Shown: in pieces, positions 33,819 to 43,400 of the stretch
Layout: every line of letters starts with the position of its first letter
Numbering within the stretch: position 1 is the first letter of the stretch
IMG/VR virus record: IMGVR_UViG_3300032235_000647
Span: 62,001-126,000 of that record
DNA length: 64,000 nt
Source of the DNA: a virus
Direction: 5' to 3' (one strand)
Notes under the pieces: model-generated
Seen by the model: the letters and a program-made list of their open reading frames with translations, nothing else
The model's database searches: none
What the model was told of the DNA's origin: nothing
Position numbers and translations under genes: made by a program

Positions 33819-34022
33819 TTATTTTTTATCACCTTCATCGATGTATTTTTCTTTCCAAAGGGATAAATACCATTCAATTCTTGGTCCCCATGTATCCTTA
33901 TCAATCTCTTCAAACCAAATGGTTAATGCGTCAAGAGAGTTGGCAATTTTTTCTAATGCCTTAACTTTTCTCTCTTCAAGAATTTGTTGATTTTCGTTTG
34001 TTTCAGTTGTTTTTGTAGCCAT
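33819..34022 (-). CDS. Small acidic-basic protein, unknown
   Basis: The 67 residues begin with a polar, disordered stretch and continue as a helix with L-E-K-I-A-N-S-L-D-A-L-T-I-W, then DTWGPRIEWYLSLW. I recognise the pattern of a short helical tryptophan-rich protein, but no family. It is co-directional with the glycosyltransferase pair and has its own upstream promoter-like motif at 34045. A role as a small partner or chaperone for the GT7 proteins is possible but unsupported. Confidence 0.6.
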   Translation of the reverse strand: MATKTTETNENQQILEERKVKALEKIANSLDALTIWFEEIDKDTWGPRIEWYLSLWKEKYIDEGDKK

Positions 34023-34044
34023 AACTTTTATTTTAATTCGTATA

Positions 34045-34053
34045 TATAAATAT
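34045..34053 (-). promoter_or_regulatory. ATATTTATA promoter-like motif
   Basis: The coding-strand 9-mer in a longer ATATATTTATATATA context lies 22 bases before the start at 34022, between two glycan-cluster genes. Confidence 0.5.
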
Positions 34054-34060
34054 ATTATTT

Positions 34061-34912
34061 TTAGATAATTACAATTTTTTTACTCAATTTATTCCACTTT
34101 GAATAATCCCAATGATTGTTAGTATTCATCCTCTCAAACATGAATCCAGGGTTGTTTATATCAATCTTCCAATCAAACATTTCAATACTTTTATACATTT
34201 TTAAATACTCTTGCCAGTAGGTATAGTCTTCTTTTGTTTCTGAAACTTCTTTCAATCTTTCCAAAACCGTTGAATCCCATTTAAAGTGATGTACTTGAAC
34301 CAATCCCTCGCCTCTACCAATTGGATATCTTTTTGGATGTTTAATATTATCCTTACCCCACGAGTTTTTATCATCACCAAAATCTACATAATGTTGGCCA
34401 GATGTTACATTTATATAACCCTTCATAACACACACTTTATTTGGGCAAGCCCCACTCATAGGATATCTAAAGAAACCTGCAAGTGGGAACTCACTCCAAA
34501 CATCAGTTAGGCTACTAACTTCAGGAAATGTTCCATTCTCTCCTATTCTATCTACAAATCCACCAGTGATAAACTCCCATCCATTTTCTTCACATTCAGA
34601 AATCATTTCTCTAATTGGTTTTGGATAAATGTGAAATTCATCATCATCTGATACAATCCACCATTCGTTTGGTTTCGTAGATTTCACTTCATTATATAAT
34701 TGGGTTACTCTTTCCCAATTAAATTTTGATTCGGTTACTATTTTAAAAGGTTTTATTCCAAGATTAATTACATCTTCTAAAATACCATCTAGTTCATGTT
34801 GTCTATATACCACAACATAAATTTCATCTACAACATCTTTGTAGTGTTTTAACATATGTGGTAATAAAGTTGTATTGTGTCCTACAACGGTAACTAAATT
34901 TAGTTTTTGCAT
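34061..34912 (-). CDS. GT-A type glycosyltransferase
   Basis: The 283 residues have a GT-A-like start (LNLVTVVGHNTTLLPHMLKHY), the D-x-D-type motif WIVSDDDEFHI (about 85-95), an aromatic-rich middle, and HHFKWDS (about 222-228) in the acceptor/metal-binding region. This is like the family 2/92-type transferases found in phage and capsule loci. It would transfer a single sugar onto a lipid, glycan or protein acceptor in the cytoplasm. It overlaps the methyltransferase gene by 13 bases. Confidence 0.75.
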   Translation of the reverse strand: MQKLNLVTVVGHNTTLLPHMLKHYKDVVDEIYVVVYRQHELDGILEDVINLGIKPFKIVTESKFNWERVTQLYNEVKSTKPNEWWIVSDDDEFHIYPKPIREMISECEENGWEFITGGFVDRIGENGTFPEVSSLTDVWSEFPLAGFFRYPMSGACPNKVCVMKGYINVTSGQHYVDFGDDKNSWGKDNIKHPKRYPIGRGEGLVQVHHFKWDSTVLERLKEVSETKEDYTYWQEYLKMYKSIEMFDWKIDINNPGFMFERMNTNNHWDYSKWNKLSKKIVII

Positions 34913-35682
34913 TTTTGAATAAAAGTTAAACCAGTAGATGCTGGTTTTGTTCTAAGTATTCCATTATTGAAAAAATTAAATACTTCCCAATCTGAACTTT
35001 GTTTTAATTCTTTTATAAACCGAGAAGGTCCATTTGCATATTCTTGATAATTTTCTGATTTTACATCATGTGTAACTATATGCTCTTTTTCATAAGATGT
35101 ATCAGTATCATGAATTGAAATTATACCAGACGGGTTTAAAAGTTTAGAATATAGTTCAAAATCTTGTTTTACATTTTCATAAGAATGTCCTGCATCAATA
35201 TGTAAATAGTCGATTTTAATATCCTCTTTTACAAAATAATTGTAAAATGCATTTTCAGTTGTGTCTAGAATAATTCTACAAGGAAAATGTTTTCTAAAAA
35301 ATGAATCTTCATCTACCCAATCAGTTTCACCATTAATTTTATTATTGGCATCTACTAAAATAGTTGTTCCAATATTACCCCATTCAAGTTGTCTATCTCC
35401 TTCGAAAATTCGTTGGTCATGTAAATCTAATCTTGCTTGAGACATGATTCTCGGAATAAATCCACCTCCACTTCCAAGACAAACACAAGTTTTGGCTCGC
35501 ATGTATTGAATAGTAGAATAAATTAATATACCATCACCTAAGTGTAAATCAGTGGCACCATGAGTCCAACGATATTTTACAGGAGTTAGTTCTAAAAAAG
35601 ATTCTCCGTTTACAGATTCTTTTTGTATTTGGTTATTCGTAAAAAAATCTTTTACAATATTAAAATTTATAATGCTACCCAT
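34900..35682 (-). CDS. Class I SAM-dependent methyltransferase
   Basis: This 260-residue protein has a Rossmann methyltransferase core with the glycine motif VCLGSGGGFIPR (about 68-79), an acidic residue region LVDANN, and IDYLHIDAGHSYENVKQDFELYSKLLNPSGIISIHDTD (about 172-210), typical of the sugar or glycan methyltransferases called Methyltransf_24. The methyl acceptor is probably a sugar hydroxyl in the glycan made by the cluster, but could be a peptide. It has a 147-base noncoding gap upstream containing a palindrome. Confidence 0.82.
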   Translation of the reverse strand: MGSIINFNIVKDFFTNNQIQKESVNGESFLELTPVKYRWTHGATDLHLGDGILIYSTIQYMRAKTCVCLGSGGGFIPRIMSQARLDLHDQRIFEGDRQLEWGNIGTTILVDANNKINGETDWVDEDSFFRKHFPCRIILDTTENAFYNYFVKEDIKIDYLHIDAGHSYENVKQDFELYSKLLNPSGIISIHDTDTSYEKEHIVTHDVKSENYQEYANGPSRFIKELKQSSDWEVFNFFNNGILRTKPASTGLTFIQKCKN

Positions 35683-35829
35683 AGTATATTAGTTAAGAGT
35701 ACTTACTACTATTTTAATTCTATTTAACTGATCAGTTATTATAGTGATCTACCCCCCTACCCCCCTTTAAGGATAAATATAAGAGTTTTCACCAAACGAT
35801 ATATATTTATATAAAAATATACAAAAAAA
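35683..35829. promoter_or_regulatory. 147-bp noncoding gap with palindrome and C-tract repeat
   Basis: No start codon with a useful frame is seen on either strand. Visible are a perfect 14-base palindrome TAACTGATCAGTTA (35725-35738), a tandem TACCCCCC repeat (35750-35765) and A/T-rich stretches resembling the recurrent promoter motif in opposite orientations (35773-35820). It could be a regulatory region, recombination site or replication start. Confidence 0.5.
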
Positions 35830-37029
35830 TTATCTCAAAACAGCATTTCGAACATCATCAATCCATTTACTTAAATTGGTAAATTTAAGCATATATTCCT
35901 TTAATTTCATAAAATTTTCTAAACGAGTTTCATACGAATCTTTTAATATTGTTTTAACACATTTATCAAATTCCATTTTTGTTGAAGCACGATATTTGTA
36001 TGATATCTCTGGAGCCCAGTCATGATTTAAAATTGGTAATTTACCATAATCAACTGCCTGAAAAATAGAATATCCAAATGGTTCTTTAAAATATGCACCA
36101 TGAAAAATTCCCCAATTTTTTAACATAAATTGATGATGAATACCAGGGTCCCATTGGTATATATCGATATCCCTTAATGTATATGTACTTGTATCTCTTA
36201 AATTTTTAATATCATATTGTGAAGTTAATGCATATCCATGATGGCCATTAAGCCAATGTATACACTTACGAGTTTCTGCCCTAGATGCGAATCCTATTTT
36301 ACCATTATCAATATGAGTTGTTAATGATAAATTATGATTAAACTGATACATATTTGGAATTATATAAGTATAATTTGGAAACTCGTCTAAAAATGAAGAA
36401 TGATTATTACCAATCCATATACGCTTTTTAAATGTTGATAAATACTCTTCATAAAATTTTGCATCTATATTCGTTTGTGTTTGTATTTGATTTAGCTCGG
36501 GTATTTTATTTAAAACATTTATGATTTCCTTAGCATATGCATGTACAAAAACCGTTTTGAATTTATCTTCGTGGTGCCAGATATGCTCTCTTTTATGATA
36601 ATGTGGATGAAGAACATGAATTTCTTGTGAATTTTTTAACCACTCTTCCGTTATCTTTGGATTATCACCATGAAAATGATATGTTATACCTTTGGGTAAT
36701 GAATTTGCATTAAAATTTAAAGGTCTCTTTGAATCAATAAGAAGTTTCCAAGTTTTTCTTAAAGGCAAGGTAGGCCACACGTATTTTAAAAAATCATTAA
36801 CCCACATATCTGCACCACCAACTATGGTATTACCTGCTCCAGTACAAATCAAGATTTTATGAATACCTTTTCGTAAACTATCATGTGTATATAATTTATC
36901 CTCATCATCAGTCCATTCATTTAGAATTTCTGCAATATGATTGGTATCGATTTCAGTATCATACTGTAAAAAGTATTCTTTCAGAGATTCATGTAATTTT
37001 ATTAAATCTTTACCCGAAACTTTTGTCAT
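35830..37029 (-). CDS. GT4-like glycosyltransferase (GT-B fold)
   Basis: This 399-residue protein has an N-terminal Rossmann-like half, with KILICTGAGNTIVGGADMWVNDFL (about 55-78), and a C-terminal half ending with WGIFHGAYFKEPFGYSIFQAVDYGKLPIL (about 314-342). The latter contains the E-P-F-G-x-S..Q-A...G motif of GT4 donor-binding domains. The substrate cannot be deduced. It ends with a helical R-N-A-V-L-R. It is upstream of the noncoding gap and has a short gap before the radical SAM gene. Confidence 0.8.
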   Translation of the reverse strand: MTKVSGKDLIKLHESLKEYFLQYDTEIDTNHIAEILNEWTDDEDKLYTHDSLRKGIHKILICTGAGNTIVGGADMWVNDFLKYVWPTLPLRKTWKLLIDSKRPLNFNANSLPKGITYHFHGDNPKITEEWLKNSQEIHVLHPHYHKREHIWHHEDKFKTVFVHAYAKEIINVLNKIPELNQIQTQTNIDAKFYEEYLSTFKKRIWIGNNHSSFLDEFPNYTYIIPNMYQFNHNLSLTTHIDNGKIGFASRAETRKCIHWLNGHHGYALTSQYDIKNLRDTSTYTLRDIDIYQWDPGIHHQFMLKNWGIFHGAYFKEPFGYSIFQAVDYGKLPILNHDWAPEISYKYRASTKMEFDKCVKTILKDSYETRLENFMKLKEYMLKFTNLSKWIDDVRNAVLR

Positions 37030-37059
37030 TTTAGTTATTAATTTTATATAATTATTTAA

Positions 37060-38088
37060 TTATTCAAAAAGTGCTGAAGCACATGACCTACATATCGTAT
37101 CGTATGATTCTTGTACTTTTTGTTGATGCTCGTCCTTTCCCCAAAAATCTTTTAATTCTTGAGTTTTAAAATCTCCAAACTGAATTTCCATATCATAATC
37201 ATTACAACACAAAAATACCTTACCAGCTGCATTTACATGAATCCACCCAACGGGCCGGCCACCAACCTCTCTACCATTACCACACCCAATAACTTTTTTA
37301 GTTTCATCACCTCGTTGTAAATTTCTTTTTATTGCCTCTTTGTTAGTCATTATATGGTCTAATAATCCAGCTCTATCAATTAACGATGGTACATCAAATA
37401 CTTGTAAACCAGGAAATAATTCTCTAGCTTTATTTGTTTGAGTTGCAAGTTCTCCAGTAGTTGGTTCCAAATCCATATCGATTGGGAAGTCGGGTCCTTT
37501 ATCTAGCCAACCACCTCTGTCACCAAAAGAATTGTAATTAGACCCGTTTACTTGAATTGAGAATGATTTATTTATAACCATATCGGGTAGTTTTTCTATA
37601 GCATAATTAACATTAGAAATTAATTTATCAAATTGTTTTATGTTTATACCACTTCGTAAACTCCAAATTTCGGGTTCAAATGCTGGTATATTCAAACATA
37701 TACCATTTACAACTCCTTTGTATTTTATAATCAAATCTACTTTCTCAGGTGTTAAAGGAATACCATTTGATAAGACCATAAAACATAATCTATATTTCTG
37801 ACAAATTTGTAATAGTTCTTCAAAATGTGGATATAAAAGAATTTCATTGTAATGTGCTGTATAGAATCCACCAAAATGTTTATGTACTAACCCATCTTCT
37901 TTGTCTCTTTCATCTATTAAATTTTTAATTATTTTTTCTAATAATTCAACACTCATTACTTCTTTACCATTTGTCGGATTACCTCTGTACTTAACGGGAC
38001 AAAACCAACATTTTGCATTACAGACCCCAAACGGGTCTAATTGCATTTGATGAATTTTATAAGTTTGGAATTGTTCTTTTATTGTCAT
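37060..38088 (-). CDS. Radical SAM/SPASM-type protein
   Basis: I choose the ATG that overlaps the upstream stop as ATGA; an in-frame ATG 14 codons earlier would overlap more. The resulting 342 residues have C-N-A-K-C-W-F-C (C23, C27, C30) and a C-terminal C-C-N-D (near 310) and C-R-S-C typical of SPASM-like auxiliary cluster binding. Segment F-L-C-C-N-D-Y-D-M-E-I-Q-F-G-D-F-K is like that of other SPASM proteins. It lies among sugar and GT genes. The substrate may be a peptide or a sugar. Confidence 0.85.
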   Translation of the reverse strand: MTIKEQFQTYKIHQMQLDPFGVCNAKCWFCPVKYRGNPTNGKEVMSVELLEKIIKNLIDERDKEDGLVHKHFGGFYTAHYNEILLYPHFEELLQICQKYRLCFMVLSNGIPLTPEKVDLIIKYKGVVNGICLNIPAFEPEIWSLRSGINIKQFDKLISNVNYAIEKLPDMVINKSFSIQVNGSNYNSFGDRGGWLDKGPDFPIDMDLEPTTGELATQTNKARELFPGLQVFDVPSLIDRAGLLDHIMTNKEAIKRNLQRGDETKKVIGCGNGREVGGRPVGWIHVNAAGKVFLCCNDYDMEIQFGDFKTQELKDFWGKDEHQQKVQESYDTICRSCASALFE

Positions 38089-39029
38089 ACCAATACTGAT
38101 TTTTTTGCTGTATTTTGTATTAGTTTCCAATACTCATACGAGGTGGTTCCTTCTTTAATATCTAACACTTCATTGTATGGTAATTTGTTCATATATTCTG
38201 CTTTAAAAAATAATCCAGTTGTTGCATTTACAACTCCTGCATTATGAAATATGTTGCAACTATTCCATAAATTACCAGACGATGTAGCCCAACTAAATTC
38301 CATATTTGGATGGCATATTGTATTTTTGTTCATTTTCCATCCATTCCACAAAACTGCCCACATATCAGCACACCATATTTGAATTTCATGATATTCTGGG
38401 TTATTAATTTTTTTAATTCTATTTAGTTCGGTTATATTTGTAAATAATTTTTCACAATCATTTTCAACATTTTCCCAAAATTTTGATGTTATACCTTTCA
38501 TTAGATATTGTGCACCAATTCCGTTTAATTCGTTTTGTTCAACAACAGATTCATCAATATCTGCAATAGAGCACATAGCTTTTAATATATCATCTCCTTT
38601 TGATTTTATATAAGAATGAGATATATACCATCTACAATCTGAACCATACCAATTATCGTCATTTATCATGTCATTGGTAATCCACTCACTAATTGGTTTT
38701 GTAAAAGCAATATCACAATCGTGATAAAAAATTACATCACTATGTATTTCAGGTCTAGCTTCCCAATGTTGTTTTAATATATTAGGTCTTATTGAAGATG
38801 TATACCCTTTTTTTATTCTAGTATCGTTATAAAAGAAAAATCTAACATAATTGTATTTTTTTGCTAATTTACTCCATTGTTCCGGTATAATTCCATTTTC
38901 TACATAACATACCACATCCATATTATTTGGATTAACACCCATTTCAATAAAGTTGTGTATCATCACTTCAACTTGCCAAGTATAGTATGGGATGGCAGGT
39001 TGGGCACATACAAATCGTAAATTTTTCAT
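38085..39029 (-). CDS. GT-A-like glycosyltransferase, first gene after the tail genes
   Basis: The 314 residues begin MKNLRFVCAQPAIPYYTWQ. They contain the D-x-D-type motif VIFYHDCDIAF (about 100-110) and a conserved F-H-N-A-G-V (about 260). This pattern matches nucleotide-sugar transferases with metal-binding D-C-D. Its last four bases form the ATGA junction with the radical SAM gene. It directly follows the threonine-rich tail protein gene (13 bases), making it the first candidate to act on that protein. Confidence 0.72.
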   Translation of the reverse strand: MKNLRFVCAQPAIPYYTWQVEVMIHNFIEMGVNPNNMDVVCYVENGIIPEQWSKLAKKYNYVRFFFYNDTRIKKGYTSSIRPNILKQHWEARPEIHSDVIFYHDCDIAFTKPISEWITNDMINDDNWYGSDCRWYISHSYIKSKGDDILKAMCSIADIDESVVEQNELNGIGAQYLMKGITSKFWENVENDCEKLFTNITELNRIKKINNPEYHEIQIWCADMWAVLWNGWKMNKNTICHPNMEFSWATSSGNLWNSCNIFHNAGVVNATTGLFFKAEYMNKLPYNEVLDIKEGTTSYEYWKLIQNTAKKSVLV

Positions 39030-39042
39030 AACATATTATTAA

Positions 39043-40479
39043 TTAAATACAAGTAAATGGACCACTCATAGAACTACCATTCCATAAATAATATCCACCA
39101 TCACCTTGTAAATATATAGAATTAGGCCACAGACCACCATTACAATTGCTAACAGATGTACTTGGACCATAATATAAAGTATTGGTATTAACACTTGTTG
39201 TACTAAAATATCCATTTAATGTTCTTGGATTGTTACATACTTGAGTTGTTGTTGTACCTGACCCAATTGTCAATAAGAAACATGGTGGTAATGTAGTTGT
39301 TGTAGTAGTTGTAGTTGTAGTTGTTGTTGGTGGATCAGTTGTTGTTGTAGTTGTAGTTGGTGCTGCAGTTGTAGTAGTAGTTGTAGGTGCTGCAGTTGTT
39401 GTTGTAGTTGTTGTAGTAGTTGTAGTCGTGGTACAATTAACTACCACTGGCGTATTTTGTATAGAAACTGTTCCTACTGAATCCATCACTGCAATATACC
39501 AAGATCCATTCGGTATATTACTCCAAGAATATGGATTTGATGAAACAGAATATCTTGTTCCACCAAGACCATTAATTGCTTGGATAGCATTAAATTGTGA
39601 ATTTTCTATGGCAATATAGCTATAAGTTCCACTACCACCTGAAATAGTTGATGTGAATGAGCCAACATTACCAAAGCAAGTTACTCCACTATTTGTTATG
39701 GTTAATGGAGGTAAAGTTGTAGTTGTAGTTGTTGTAGTTGTAGTACAATTAAATGTTACTTGACCGATATAAATCTCATTTGAATAAGATGTATCGGTTA
39801 CATATACATTATATGTATCAAATGAACCTAATCCAGTAAACACATTAAATGATTGAATTGTATTCGTACCATCCGATGTTCTTGTAATTCTATAACTATA
39901 ATTACCACTACCACCTGTTGCAGTAATATTAATAGTTCCTACACCATTACTATCACAGCTACTTGCAAATGTTCCGGCCAATGCAGGTAAACAATCAATT
40001 ACAATTGGATTTGAACTATATGTATAAATTATATTATCAGTTACGCTTTTTACTTTTATGTTATAATTTCCATCATTTAAGTTATTAAATGTAAATGTAT
40101 TTGAGGAAGTGGTTGAAGTAAAACTAGCACCATTATCATAACTATATTGATACTGCCCACTTCCACCTGAAACGGTGATTACAATTCTACCACTTCCTTC
40201 GTACATGACACAGCTACCAACCACACTTGTAAATGTAATTGGTGAAAAAGTTGTAGTGGTTGTAGTTGTGGTGGTTGTAGTTGTAGTTGTAGTTGTAGTT
40301 GTTGTGGTTAAACTCTTACCATAAAACTCATCCATACCCAGCTGATTAGTACCATCAGTTGTATAAGAAACCGAATAAACATTACCAGCTGAAGCCAAAT
40401 CAATTTGAGTACCAGATGAGATTCCTCTATCGGTATTCATATCATTCATACTAATTTGACCTGAACTTGGTAATGGCAT
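39043..40479 (-). CDS. Threonine-rich tail-fibre-like protein with SprB-like repeats
   Basis: This 478-residue protein starts with the short MPLPSSGQISMNDMNTD type of tail-fibre N-terminus. Poly-threonine stretches separate three SprB-like domains (S-G-G-S-G-x-Y-x-Y-S around residues 110, 195 and 275; ending in N-C or D-C). A final aromatic-glycine region (LPPCFLLTIGSG..., about 400-478) may be the receptor-binding tip. SprB-type repeats are found in Bacteroidota surface adhesins. Poly-threonine linkers are candidates for O-glycosylation. The start overlaps the end of the 1667-residue fibre gene by one base. Confidence 0.75.
   Translation of the reverse strand: MPLPSSGQISMNDMNTDRGISSGTQIDLASAGNVYSVSYTTDGTNQLGMDEFYGKSLTTTTTTTTTTTTTTTTTTTTFSPITFTSVVGSCVMYEGSGRIVITVSGGSGQYQYSYDNGASFTSTTSSNTFTFNNLNDGNYNIKVKSVTDNIIYTYSSNPIVIDCLPALAGTFASSCDSNGVGTINITATGGSGNYSYRITRTSDGTNTIQSFNVFTGLGSFDTYNVYVTDTSYSNEIYIGQVTFNCTTTTTTTTTTLPPLTITNSGVTCFGNVGSFTSTISGGSGTYSYIAIENSQFNAIQAINGLGGTRYSVSSNPYSWSNIPNGSWYIAVMDSVGTVSIQNTPVVVNCTTTTTTTTTTTTTAAPTTTTTTAAPTTTTTTTDPPTTTTTTTTTTTTLPPCFLLTIGSGTTTTQVCNNPRTLNGYFSTTSVNTNTLYYGPSTSVSNCNGGLWPNSIYLQGDGGYYLWNGSSMSGPFTCI
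39293..39432 (-). repeat. Poly-threonine trinucleotide tract (third)
   Basis: ACN triplet repeats on the coding strand encode T-rich linkers interrupted by A-A-P. Three similar tracts occur in this gene (39293-39432, 39715-39744, 40250-40309). Length changes in multiples of three would keep the frame. Confidence 0.8.
39715..39744 (-). repeat. Poly-threonine trinucleotide tract (second)
   Basis: A short ACN repeat between the second and third SprB-like domains. Confidence 0.8.
40250..40309 (-). repeat. Poly-threonine trinucleotide tract (first)
   Basis: An ACN repeat of about twenty codons near the N-terminus, before the first SprB-like domain. Confidence 0.8.
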
Positions 40480-43400
40480 TATTTATTCTTTTTTAATTCT
40501 TCAATTTCTAATTTTAATTCTTTTATACACTCTACCAAAAGTGGAACTACTTTACTATAATCAATAGTTAAATAGTCTTCACCTGTTACCGAACCTCCCT
40601 TACCATCTTTATCAAATGGTGCTATACTTACAACTTCTGGCAAAATTTCTTTTACTTCTTGAGCAATTAATCCAACTTGTTTATTATCATTTTTTTCATA
40701 TCCAAATCTTTCAGCTACTTCACTTTGTGTGTAATAAACTCCATTTAATTTTTGGATTTTATCTAATGGATTTTCAATTTTTCCAATAATATTTTTTAAT
40801 CTTTTATCGGAATAATATGCAATTACGTTTCCATAACATTGTATTTCTTTTAGTACTTGAACATTACCATCCGTATCAATTCTAAATCGTAGTGGTCTTA
40901 TAACACTACTATAAGTAGCATCATTTACGGGAGTACCGGTATGTACTCTAAAAGTACTTGTACCAATTGTTATACCACCACCATCTTTTAATACTCCTTG
41001 ATTTTCAGATAATGAACCATTTGAATATGATATACCTGGTCTATCATAAATCATAGCCTCTTGAGTTCTCGGTAACCATTGACTCGATTGTAACGAATCA
41101 TTTTCATCAGTACTACCAGTTGGAAATTTGAAAAAATCGGTAGATTGTAATGGTGTATTGAAAAATAATCCATCAGTACGAAATCCACCTTTAGAATCAT
41201 TAAATACAATAGATTTTCCAGCCAAAGCAATAGGCATACCACCTGCAGTATTATGTCTAAAGAATCTTTCATTATCAGTACTTACAACGAAACCATTATT
41301 ATTAATTGTTGTAGTTCTATAAAGACTAGAATCTACTCCAGGATCAGTTGTTCCACTTGTAGATACTTGAAATCTCGTATTACTTCCTTCTAATAATTCA
41401 ATTTTATTAGCTGATGAATTTAATCGAATTGTACTACCAGACTGAGTTTTAAAAATACCAGTACTATTAACACTCCATCCACCAATCGTAGCTGAAGTTG
41501 CAGTAACATTTCCTGCAGAATCTACACTAAATAATGGAGACGATGCGTTTGGTACATTTATAGTACCACCTACGATAGCTCCACCTTGAACTGTACCTGT
41601 AAAGGTACCACTACCACTTACAACTAAGTTACTACCATCCCAAAATAATCCTCCACCTGAACCAACTAATGACATTATACCGCTTGTTCCATTACTTCCT
41701 ATAAAGACACCATTGTTTCCGTATGCCTTTGTAGATTGTCCAATCGATATATAAGGTGATGTTGTACCCCCCGCAATTGTTATATTAGCGTTACCACTTG
41801 TGTTCGTACCAACATTTATTGTATTTTGTACAAATGATTCTCTAAATATTGCAATTTCTGCAGCCACAAAGAATGAATCAGTACCGAGAGATTCCCAGAA
41901 TGTACCAGTATTCAAATCTGGTCTTTTATTTAAGTTTGTAGTTGCATTCGGTAAAGTTGCATAATAAGTTCCACTATATAATACAGCATCTCTACGAGTA
42001 GGTACATCATCGGTATCAAAATAAGTTACTGATGCACTCCAAGGCCCTCTGAAAACTATACCTGGTCCATCTGCTCCATCTGAACCCGAAGCACCAGTTG
42101 AGCCAGATGGACCTGAATCACCAATCCCAGTAACACCAACTTCAAAATTTATTACATTTCCGGTAAATTGAGTTCCTTCTGAATTTCTATATGATAAGGT
42201 AACCACCCCATTTGTTCCATTTAAATTGTTAGGAGTTGTTGGTGTAATAAAAGTGTTAGGAGCAGTATGTGAACCACTTGTTACATTTGTTATATTAAAT
42301 GTACTCGGGCCACTTGTGTTATAGGTATAATTCGAACCACCTTCATTTACAATTATTGAAATGGTTGATGGAGTACCTATACCAACAAGAGACCCACTTA
42401 TTACAGTTTGAGATTGTGGATTTGCAGAAATAGTAACAACTGGGGCAGAACTCCGTACTCGTGAAACTGATGCTACCACATTTTTAGTACCACTAACACC
42501 CTCACTATCGGTAAAATTTACAGGTATAGTTACGGTGCCTGTGTCCGAAGTCATACTTGATGCATTACTTGAAAATACGAAGGTATTTGAAACATTACTT
42601 CCATTTAAACCATTTGTAAAAGTTGGAGTCCCAAGAGAACTAAATCTATTAGTACCACCTTCTAATGCAGTTATGGTCAAAGTTTGTGGAGTAGCTGAAC
42701 CACTACCACGAGAATTGGATTGAATCGATTGAGCAGTTGGAGAAACTGCAACTTCTATGTTCGGTGTTGCTGCCTTTGATTTGCTATATGATACGGTTTT
42801 GGAAATATCGGTTGTATCACCTGCTCCATCTTTATATCTAACAATTACATTTATTGAACCAGAATCTACTCCATTGAGTGAAGTAATTCCGTATTGGTTG
42901 ATTGTTGGATTTGATGAATTAACGGTAATGCCCGTACTACCACTAACTGATATAATAGCAAATGTATTATTTCCTTGCCCATCACCCTCATCATCAAATA
43001 TAATAGTTTCATTACCAACCTTTACATCTACCGAGCCACTTGTTAATATAAATGAACCACTTTGTACAAAACCAGTAGACCTTGCAGGTAAGGACGCGTT
43101 TTCATTTGTTAAAGTTACAGATAAACCATCGAGAATTTTAATCGGTGTAATTTTTATGGTATCATGGTAATCAATATCATAGGTATCAGATGCAGTAAAA
43201 AAATATGTGGCAGAACCAGACCTAAAATTAAAATTAGAACCGGATAAGAAGTAAGTTGCTACTCCAGTTGTTGGGTCATCAAACAACAATGATAATGGTG
43301 CAGCAGTTCCAAATTCACTACCAGAGTTGATAATAATTGGTTCACCAGACGTACCTAAATTCTTTCTTCGTACATCAAAAGTTATTACCTGACTTGATGG

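Noticed and set aside
39293-40309. Possible CRISPR or satellite array from the GTTGTAG repeats
   Set aside because: The repeats are in-frame threonine codons without spacers of constant length, and lie within a coding region.
42757-43170. Plus-strand 137-codon open frame inside the tail-fibre gene
   Set aside because: It is a shadow of a long Ser/Thr-rich coding region on the other strand; no domain is visible.
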